This document shows, in pieces, positions 47,101-55,910 of a stretch of 64,000 bases of DNA (position 1 is the stretch's first letter; the number at the start of each line of letters is the position of its first letter). The notes below the pieces were generated by a model. It saw only the letters and a list, made by a program, of their open reading frames with translations, was not told where the DNA came from and did no database searches. The DNA is taken from positions 124,001-188,000 of the forward strand of contig JYIP02000009.1 of NCBI GenBank assembly GCA_001051155.2, given 5' to 3'. Source of the stretch: Chrysoporthe austroafricana. Taxonomy: Eukaryota > Ascomycota > Sordariomycetes > Diaporthales > Cryphonectriaceae. A program made the position numbers and the translations under genes.

Positions 47101-50100
47101 GGGGCTTTTTATCGTGCTTATTTTCCACCCGTATTGCGACGCTAGTTGGGATGCGATGTTCAGGGACGTCTCAGAGGGCGAAGGGAGGAAGCTGACTAGA
47201 CTGATGGCGGGTTGATTATTACTAGTCGTATCATCATCTCCATTAGAGATACTTTCATGATGGCTGTCGCCGGCAAGGAACAGCTGAGAGATGGAAGTGC
47301 CGTCTCCGAGGTCGACCATTTCCAAATCGCCCAAAAATGACGGTTTCGGTAATCCTAGGGCTATGACGAATCCTCCCTTGTGCAGGAATTTACGTATCCC
47401 GTCGGCAACCATCTTGTGTTGCGTCGTCTCGACTGGAGTAGCCTGCTGGTCCACGTCCTTGGCAGTGTCGCTCATGGCGTTGACAATCACAAGGTCAAAA
47501 CTTCCCTCGGTCTCTTGGCTGGAGACTGCATCTAGTAGGGTGTGCCCAGCGGCGCATATGGTGCAAGCTCATTCTGGACACGCGCAAGCATGGCAGGATC
47601 ACACACAGCAAGTTGGTAGCGGCGACAAGCTCGTCTGATGGGGTTGTATCGTTCGTCGTTGTCTTGGACCCATACACTCGACGCATTGTCAGGGCAGAGG
47701 TTACACTCCAGGACCTTTAGCCTAGGTTTCTTGTGCGCGATAAGATCGAAAAGGCGCTGTGCTTTTGCTCGTTTCTCGACGTGTTTTGCCTGATCTTCTG
47801 TTTTGTCAAGATGGACTCTCAACCTTGCGCCCTTTTCCTGCTCGGTTATGCCGGGCGTGTTCAGAAGCAAGCCGACGTCGGCGTCCCAGACCTCCCGCAT
47901 AATAGTATGCGGTATGCGTTCCTCGCTCGCCTCGATAGCCCCCAAGGTCATGGTCTGCATCTCAAAGAGCAACTCGCTGTCGCAGGGATCGTATACGGAA
48001 CAGCTCACCCTGTAATTCTGGGGATTGTTGACGTCTCCAACCCCAATCCACTTGGCCGAAGACACAGATGCCCTCGTCGGGCAGCCTATTGATAGCCTGC
48101 TGTTGTGAAGCCCCCCTTCGTATGGGAATCACCAGACTGCTGATGACCTGTGGGATCAAGACCACTCGGCTTGCCCCCGCGGCCGCGACGTCGCCCTTCC
48201 ACAGGGGCGGGATACACGTCTGCAGCGCGGCATCGATGACGGCGGGATGCAAGGCGTAGTCGGACTGTTGGTACTCAGACGGCGGCGGAACAAGTGAGAT
48301 TGTTGTGCGTGCGTTCCGTGAGCCCATAGAAGACTCGACCATGAGCTTCTTGCGGAAGTTGAGACCGAAGTTGTATCCCGCGGCGGCCATAGCCCGGAAC
48401 CAAACAGTTGCTGGCGTAGGGAGGTGCAGCGCCGCGGTCTCTTCTGAAGAGCCGTGGACGACGCGTGGGAGGTTCTGGTTGTCGTCGGCGCCGCTGCTGC
48501 TGCCGCCCTCGACGCAGACAAGTCCGCTACAGTACGGAAGAGCTCCCCCTCCTGCTGCCGTCTCGGCGGCATCCACGGAGCGGATGTAGAACTCGTACCA
48601 CACACGCGTCGATGACGCCAGGACTCTGCGCGCTGGCGACAGGGACAGAGTGTAGCGCGTCTCGCCGTCCTCTTCTGGCACCATGGCGCGCGTGAAGTGC
48701 ACGTCACGCAGGCGGACCTGGTAGCGTTCGGGAGGTGCGTGGTTCCACACTGTGGCCATGGTGGCCTGGTAGGCGGCCTCGACGACCATGGCCACGTAGG
48801 CAGCACCGGGAAACACGATCTGCCGGAAGAGCTTGTGGTCGCGCAGCCACGGCTGCTCCGAGAGCCGAAGAGTGTGCCGGAAGGTGGGTGACGCCCACGG
48901 CGTGCCGTTGATCTTGGACCCAATCAGGTCGTGTCGTATGAATGGCTTGAAGCGCCAGTCCCGGCTGGCTTGCGTCTCGTGCCAGTACCGCGTTGTGTGG
49001 TTCCATGCGTAGTTGGGGAGGTCGGTGACAACACGGGGAGGCGTCGTGGTCCCCTGAAAGGAGAGCCGGTTGACCTTAGTTAGATCTACCGCGTCGCGAC
49101 CACCGACTAGGAAGAGACGTCCAGCCGTGCCGTATAAGGAGAGCATTGGATCGTCACCGCGCTTCCAGGCCGACGTGTATGTTACGAGCGATGATGTGGC
49201 CGCGCTCTCAGTCAGGGATTTGGTGATCTGGGAGACTGGACCCGAGAGGGTGTCGCTGGGTCCAATCTCAACAAGAAAGCTGGCGCCGTCGTGTGCGTCT
49301 TGCAACATATTGGACGCAGCCTGAGCAAAAAGAACCGGGGAAACCATATTGGCTTTCCAGTAGGCAGCATCGAGAGTCTTGTTAGAATCCGACAAAATCT
49401 TGTCTCCAGTGACAGAGCTGAACACTTGGACTGCTGGAGATCGGGCCTTATGTGTGCTGCTGCTGTGAAATTCGCAATGTTGGTTGAGCAACCCTTGATA
49501 CGTCTCAGCGATGTCTGCCATGTAGCTCGAGTGGTAGGCAAGATCGACAAGCAACATCCGCGCAAAGTGCCCGTCATGCTGAAGTTGCTCTTGCACCTTC
49601 TCTAGCGCATGGCTCGGGCCCGACAATGTAAGGCTGTTGGGGCCATTGAAACAGGCCACCTGTACTCTTGGTGACACAGTATTGATATAGCTCTCGATCA
49701 TTTCGTTGCTGACACCAACCGCCAACATACCCAAAGACTCTTCTTGTGCCGGCGTGGCCAGCTTAGCTGCTAGTCCTCGATAGTAAGCCACCTTAATAGC
49801 GTCCTCGGGCGAGATCAAGCCCGCGCACGCTGCGGCGGCAATCTCGCCAGACGAGTGCCCAACCGCGGCAACAGGTTTAATGCCCCAATGCTCCGTGACG
49901 GCGAGCAGCGCCAGCTGCAGGGCAGTCACCAGCGGCTGCGAGAACTCGGGCTGCCGAAGAACCTCACTTCTCCTTTGTTCGGTCAGTTCCTCTAGGAGCG
50001 ACCACGCCGGCGGATCTGCCAGTGCGCCCAAGACTCCATCGAGGTGACTGATGACGTCGCGGGCCATGGGAAAATGCTTGACGAGCTGCAAGCCCATCTG

Positions 50101-52067
50101 CGACCACTGAGCGCCTTGTCCGGTAAACACGAAGCCCACGCGGGGAGGGTGAGGCGATGACAACCTCCCAATGACGAGTGAGTCTTCGTGGATCGACTTG
50201 GTGTCGCGGCAGACGCTGAAAGCACCCACATAATGCCGGCTTCGGCGTTCGGAAAGCGTGTAGGCAAGGTCGGGCAGGTCAACAGACACCCCTGGCCTGA
50301 TGAAGTGCGCCGAGAGCAACCTGACGTACTTGCGCAGAGACTCCTCGTCATTGGCTGAAAAGAAAATCACTGATGCTGGTGTGGCGTCTCGGCGCTCAGC
50401 ATCATCGTCATCATCCTCGTCCTTAAGTTGGTGGAAGAAAGTGTCGGCCGTGATCCTGCTGTACGAGGAGACACCTCTTGAACACAGCATCTCTGATGAC
50501 TCCACGATAGCGTGAGCATTGGCGCCTCCGAAGCCATAAGAACTGACGCTGGCGCGCCGGACGGAAGCACTGCCAATAGCGCTCTTGGGCCACTTGATAG
50601 TTGTCCTTGTGGCGCACACCCGAGAGCCGTGGAAGTCAATGTTGGGATTGGGGTCGATGAAGGTCGGGTTTCCGGGAATCAGGCCAGATTCGACAGCCAG
50701 CACGGTCTTGATGAGGCCTGATAGCCCCGCCGCCGCCTCCGAGTGTCCAATGTTGCTCTTGATGGACCCGATGATCAGCTCGCGGCCCGACTCGCGCGTC
50801 GGCGCAAACACGCTGGCGGCGCCGCGGACCTCTATGGGGTCTCCGGTGGGCGTGCCGGTGCCGTGACACTCCAGAAAGCCCGTGCCGTTGAAGTCGACGA
50901 TGCCGGCGTTGGCGTAGGCCCTCCGGATGGCGGCTGCTTGGGCCTCGGCGCTCGGGCTGGCGATTCCTGAGGGCGTGTGTCCGTCGCTGTTGGCCGCGGT
51001 ACCACGGATGACGGCGCGGATGGGATCCCCGTCACGGAGAGCGTCGTCGAGCCGCTTCAGATACACCACGCTGACGCCCTCTGCCTTGACGTAGCCGTCT
51101 GCCTTGGCGTCGAAGCTGTGGCACCGCCCCGAGCCGGACTGGGCCACGCGCAGCATGCCCGTCTCTTGGTTGTGCTCGGGACTGAGCCACAGGTTGACGC
51201 CGCCCACGAGCATGCCGTCGGCCTGGGAGGCATCCAGATACCGGCACGCCACGTCGAAGGCCACCAGACTGGAGGAGCATGCCGTGTCAACAGTGAAACT
51301 GGGACCGTATATGTTGAGAAAGTGGCTGATTCTGTTGCTATGAATGGCCGACGCGGTCCCAATGGTAGCAGAGTCGGGCCGGTCTTCAGGGTCATGGGTC
51401 TGCATGTCATGATAGTCTGTTGTTGCAACAACTTGTTACTATTGCTTTGGCCTGCTATGGGATGTCCACCAATTAAGGAAGTTGAACGAGCAAGCACGCG
51501 GAGGCACCAGGATCTAGAACACTAAGACTTACCTAGCGAACTGGACCCAACGATACACCCAGTATTTGTCTTACTGATAGCTTCCAATGTGATTCCGGCG
51601 TTCTCCAGACATTCATATGCGACCTCAAGGAGCTGGCGCTGCTGTGGGTCCATGCCGATGCAATCGGCCTGCTTGAGGCGAAAGAACTGGCCATCGAAAA
51701 GAGCCGGGTCGACATCTTCCACTGCCGTCATGGAAGCATCTCTGGTCAATATTTGGCAAACAATTCATGACGTGTAACCCAAGTCATGGGCGAGGAGACA
51801 TATTGGGTTGGGTGTCAGGCAACTAGGTAATCACTCACTGAACATGCCACCAGGCGACCTCATCGTCCGCAACCGTCCGCGTCCGTCATAGTGTCCGGCG
51901 AGCCGAAAACGAGAGTCGGGTGGCTCGTTGGCCGCGACCCCGTGCCGAAGCAAAAAGTCCCAGAGTGCCGTGGGGGAGTTGCTGTGCCCGGGGAGACGAC
52001 AGGCCATGCCCACCACGGCAACTGGCGTCTGGATTCGTCGAACTTGACCCTTGTCCACACTGCCCAT
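44151..52067 (-). CDS. Highly reducing polyketide synthase PKS-B (KS-AT-DH-psiMeT-ER-KR-ACP), possible double frameshift
   Basis: Second iterative PKS. Exons 52067-51839, 51739-51533, 51416-46123, 46038-45704, 45619-45445, 45350-44151; about 2479 aa. Sites seen: KS Cys in DTACSSS (about 192), ECHGTGT, KSNIGH; AT GHSSG (about 667); DH motif [10 protein letters not shown] (about 1008; Arg replaces the usual Gly) and Asp in VIDAALQ (about 1206); [11 protein letters not shown] (about 1890); [13 protein letters not shown] (about 2100) with SSSSG..NYAAGN; ACP GVDSL (about 2426). The methyltransferase region is only a remnant ([12 protein letters not shown] in place of a SAM loop). Within the third exon the frame moves by one base near 48060-48130 and moves back near 47540-47552, so the literal frame stops at 47962. 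The cause may be assembly error, real mutations, or two unusual 50-52-bp introns (48086-48137 and 47532-47581). The start is the ATG at 52067. Confidence 0.85.
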
Positions 52068-52755
52068 TTTGAGCCACTGTCCCTTTTTACCTAACAACTA
52101 ACTGAGTAGCTCCCAGGGGAAAGAGTGGCACTGAGAGATTTGGCTATATCTGATGACGGGACTGAGATGGTCCCTGGAATCCAAGGACGAAGCCTCAAGA
52201 CACGGTTCTCAATGCCCAGTTTGTTGATACCGTGAAGCTTGCTGAAGGTATCAAGGCAGTCAGTCAGTCACATGCCCAATATTTACCCATCATTAATATG
52301 GGTCATGTATCAATATGCAAGACTATCTCGTCCAACAGAAGTCTTCGACCTCGATTTTCGAGGCCAAGCAAGATCGACCGGCCACACCATCGTGATAGCT
52401 GGGCATATGGGGAGATATAAGGGTACAGCTGATGCACGCATCGGCTTTACACGTTCTCCCCCACGTGTTCCAACGTTACCTTGGGGCCCAAGGAAGCTCC
52501 TACTAAGTTCACGTAGTACCGCGATGTAATCAGCTACGAGGATGCCTGGAAGTATTTGTACTTTCGACTCCAGATCCCTGCAACCCGTTTGATGTATGTC
52601 AGCGTTGGCAGCATTTAATCCCGGTTGAAATAAGAGGGTAAAAAATGGACCTTGTACTTTTTTGATTCTATACCATTCATCCTGCCCATGTCAAGTATTC
52701 GGTAGTTCAGAATCCCGCTCTTCACTGGCTACATCTGCCCTTGAGGAGCATCTAA
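52068..52755. promoter_or_regulatory. Upstream region of PKS-B
   Basis: 0.7 kb between the PKS-B start and the stop of the co-directional hydrolase. It contains the second copy of the dispersed 34-bp motif (52409-52442). No gene. Confidence 0.4.
52409..52442 (+). repeat. Dispersed 34-bp motif, copy 2
   Basis: Partner of 5098-5131 (29/34 identical), including the 16-bp exact core AGCTGATGCACGCATC. It lies about 340 bp upstream of the PKS-B start codon. Confidence 0.5.
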
Positions 52756-53703
52756 TTAGGCACTCCTTGTAAAACTCTCGCGGATGAATTCGATCTGCGC
52801 GTCCAAGACCTTCTTAAAGTCTTCACCACCAAAAACGTCCATGTGACCCTTCCCTTGCACCATCAGTAGCCTTTTCCCCGTCCCGTTGTCGGGTATGGCG
52901 TCAAAAATGAAAGACTTCTGTTTTTCAACAGGCGAGAGTCTGTCCTCGGCGGGAATGACAACCATGACGGGCGTAGGCGGCACCAAGGGCATGTACACAA
53001 AGGGATGGAAAGTGGCCAGGCGGTAGTAGGTCGTGAGCGTCGTCGGCTGTTCGTACCCTGGACGGATAGACCGCGACCCGACGGCGATCTTGTCGCGGTC
53101 CGCGCCCACTTGTGGTTGCCGGCCTTCTTCCTCAGCGACCCCGCCAAAACCGGCGGGATTATGGCCGTCATCGGTGAGCATGGGCAGGTAGACAGGAGTG
53201 TTCCCGGCCACCAGCGACTCGCGCTCCCGCATAGCCTGGCGCATAGCCTGGCGGTGTCGTTTGGGGGGCGAGAACTCCCAGGCGGCCAGCGGCGCCGTGG
53301 CTACGACGGCGGCGGCGCGTTTGTCCAGGGCCGCGGCGCACAGGGCAACGGTACCGCTGAACGAGTAGCCCCAGAGGACGATGTGCTTGAGGTCGACCAG
53401 GGCGCGGTGAGGGTTCTGCGGTGACTTGAGAAAGGTGAGGGCGTCATGATAGTCCTCGACCTGGCGCCGTGGGTCGATCTCGCTGCGGGGCGTGCCGTCG
53501 GATTCTCCGGTCGAACGGGGGTCGTAGACCAGCGCCGTCAAGCCGCCGACTTGGCATAGGTATTCGGCTATTTCAAGGATGGCGATTTCTTTGACGAGGT
53601 TGAAATCGGGCGTGAGAATGATTGCTGGGCCACGAGATGCTGCGGGATATATCCGTCCCCTGAGCGTCAGTCCGTCCACCGTCTTGAACTGCACTTCCGA
53701 CAT
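52756..53703 (-). CDS. Alpha/beta-hydrolase, polyketide transferase af380-like
   Basis: Single exon, 315 aa from the ATG at 53703 (the upstream frame has only a GTG). The family includes Aspergillus fumigatus af380, which moves a polyketide acyl chain from a highly reducing PKS onto the fumagillin alcohol (established for that member). It opens MSEVQFKTVDGLTLRGRIYP. LVYDPRSTGESDGTPR and EIDPRRQVEDYHDALTFL are typical family blocks. The nucleophile elbow is WGYSFSGTV, acidic residue in IPAEDRLSP, and catalytic His in GKGHMDVFGG. An Arg-rich insert lies near residues 155-165. It lies 0.7 kb upstream of PKS-B on the same strand. A chain-transfer role between the two PKS products is inference; a simple esterase is the alternative. 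Confidence 0.8.
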   Translation of the reverse strand: MSEVQFKTVDGLTLRGRIYPAASRGPAIILTPDFNLVKEIAILEIAEYLCQVGGLTALVYDPRSTGESDGTPRSEIDPRRQVEDYHDALTFLKSPQNPHRALVDLKHIVLWGYSFSGTVALCAAALDKRAAAVVATAPLAAWEFSPPKRHRQAMRQAMRERESLVAGNTPVYLPMLTDDGHNPAGFGGVAEEEGRQPQVGADRDKIAVGSRSIRPGYEQPTTLTTYYRLATFHPFVYMPLVPPTPVMVVIPAEDRLSPVEKQKSFIFDAIPDNGTGKRLLMVQGKGHMDVFGGEDFKKVLDAQIEFIRESFTRSA

Positions 53704-54277
53704 TTTCAAGATAGATACTGGCTGGATATCGGTGACTAAAGAATCAACTGATTCTAATCCTGTCCAGCTACGTCTTTGGTAGGTCTTGCCTCGACAATGC
53801 ACATGACACGGACGACATTGTTGTACTATTCATCATTGCCCAAATAGGGAGGGGCCTTCTCAAACCTTTGGGTCACACAACATGACAGTACCGAGCGGCA
53901 CTGCCGCGGCCCCCAAAGTGATCATCGTTGGATCCATCACATCACAATGCAATCTTGCCAATCACTCATCAGGCCTCTTACATGTATCGACAGATCGTCA
54001 ATCGACGGAGTCGTACATTTTACGTGCATCAATAGCTCGCAAATCTCGTAAGTTCAGCTTCCAGCCAAGCGTGTTTACGGCGGCTCGCGGAGCTTGGCAT
54101 TGTTGAAGAGACTAAACTACAGCTGCTAGCAGTACTACCTGATTATCTGGTGAGGCCGTAAGCTGAGTTTAGTCACGAGTATGATATTGAATCTCGAGCC
54201 CTGCCCTGCTTGTGCTTGACTAATTCTCAGCTCTAGCCATTGATTCGCCATCTCTTGCTAACTGTAGACTGCACACG
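53704..54277. promoter_or_regulatory. Divergent upstream region (hydrolase / P450-2)
   Basis: 0.57 kb shared 5' region. I see no distinct motif. Confidence 0.4.
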
Positions 54278-55792
54278 ATGAAGGCGCTTCCAGAGCTTCT
54301 CGATGGCTCCTCGTTGTCCTGGCCCGGCATCTTCGCGGCACTGGGACTGGCATGGCTTGTCTACGGTGTCTGCGTGGCCGTGTACCGTCTTTACATCAAT
54401 CCCCTGTCAAAGTTCCCCGGGCCCAAGCTGGCGGCCGGGACGGGATGGTACGAGGCTTACTTCGACCTCATCCACCACGGTGGCGGGCAGTTTCCTTTCG
54501 AGATCGCGCGCATGCACTCCCTCTATGGGCCTATCGTGCGCATCAACCCCGACGAGCTGCATGTCGCCGACTCCGAGTTCTATGATGTCCTCTACACCAC
54601 GGGCGCGGCGTATGACAAGCCCGTCAAGTTTGAGGAGCGGTTCGGCGTGCCCTACTCGCTCATGGCCACCGCAAGCGGCCAACTGCATAGGGTGCGCCGC
54701 GCGGCTGTAAGCCCGCTGTTCGCAAAGACGCGCGTGCGCGACGAGTACAGCCGCCGCGTGCAGGCCGGCATCGAGCGCGTCTCCCAGCGTCTCGAGGAGG
54801 AATGGAAGGGCAGAGGGGAGGGCGCGGTGCTGAACATCCTTGACATGTTTAAGTGCTTCACGGCCGATATCATTATGGATCTCATGTTCACGCAGCCCAA
54901 GAACTTCTGGAAAGCGCCGGGCTTTCGCGTCGAGTATCTGCAGGCTGTAGATGCACTGGCCCGCTGGGGACATGTGACATACCATTTTGGCTTTGTGAAC
55001 CAGATCCTCAACAATCTGCCGGACTGGCTCGTCGAGCGCGCCTTTCCACCCTTCCGGCCTGCGGTTGAGCTCCGTCGGGAAACGAAGCAGCTCATCACAA
55101 AGGTTCTGGCAGAAAAGGCCGCTACTGCTCCTTCGCAGGACGACGTACCCCGAGAAGCCAACAAAAAGACTACCGTTAAGCTCCACCACTCGCAACACAG
55201 GAACCTCTTCCACGAGCTCGTCTTCTCAGACATACTGCCCCCTTCGGAGCTCCACCTCGAGCGGCTCGCCCAAGAGGGTTCCTTCCTCGTCGGCGCTGGA
55301 TTCGAAGCCACAGCCTGGACCATGTCGGTCGGGGCCTTTCACATCGTGAACTCGCCGACCATCCACACACGCCTCAAGGCCGAGCTCGCCGCCGCCATAC
55401 CCGACGCCGCGCGGATCCCCGCCTGGCCACAGCTCGAGCAGCTGACCTACCTCACGGCTGTCATCAAGGAGAGCCTGCGTCTCTCCCACGCCAAGGTGGT
55501 GCGTCTGCCACGACAGCAGAACAACCTCACCAGAAAGAGCACCCAGCCATGGGTCTACAAGGAGTGGACCATCCCTGACGGCGCCATCGTGGGCATGGAC
55601 CTGTGGACATTGCATACCGACAAGAACGTGTGGGGGCCCGACGCCGATGTCTTCCGCCCCGAGAGGTGGTTGGGCGACCCTAAGGGCCCAGACGGCGTCA
55701 AACCCCTGACGCGTTACCTGTTGGCCTTTGGTAAAGGGACGAGGGGTTGCACAGGACTGCACTTGGCCTATTGTGAGATGTACCTATTGTGA
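54278..55792 (+). pseudogene. Cytochrome P450 (cluster P450-2), C-terminally truncated
   Basis: Single exon, 504 codons. It has an N-terminal membrane helix (GIFAALGLAWLVYGVCVAV), the NPLSKFPGPKL hinge, helix I around GAGFEATAWTM (about residue 345), ExxR in IKESLRLS, the PERW motif and the haem loop AFGKGTRGCTG (Cys about residue 489). The type resembles the CYP58/TRI4-like group. Translation stops 15 residues after the haem Cys because the 16-bp unit at 55769-55784 is repeated at 55785-55800. Past the duplication the original frame can be followed only for GFATLFRR before the sequence runs into a tRNA gene on the other strand, so roughly the last 40-50 residues of a normal P450 (beta-4 and the substrate-channel lid) are missing. 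Probably non-functional. The rest of the reading frame is undamaged, so the loss looks recent. Confidence 0.8.
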
Positions 55793-55800
55793 GATGTACC
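55769..55800 (+). repeat. 16-bp perfect tandem duplication in P450-2
   Basis: The unit TATTGTGAGATGTACC occurs twice head to tail. The second copy introduces a shift and an immediate TGA. Confidence 0.95.
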
Positions 55801-55827
55801 TAGGCTTTGCCACTTTGTTTAGGAGGT

Positions 55828-55910
55828 CTCCCCCGCGTGGGATCGAACCACGAATCTCCCGATGGTACTCAGTAACAGTCGGACGCCTTAGCCAATTAGG
55901 CCACGGAGGA
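55828..55910 (-). tRNA. tRNA-Asn(GUU), 9-nt intron
   Basis: Full cloverleaf on the minus strand. The acceptor stem TCCTCCG pairs with CGGGGGA; D-arm, T-arm (GTTCGATC loop) and anticodon loop CTGTTA-A with anticodon GTT are present. An intron CTGAGTACC sits at the canonical site after position 37. Mature length is 74. It abuts the broken end of P450-2, about 35 bp after its premature stop. Confidence 0.93.
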
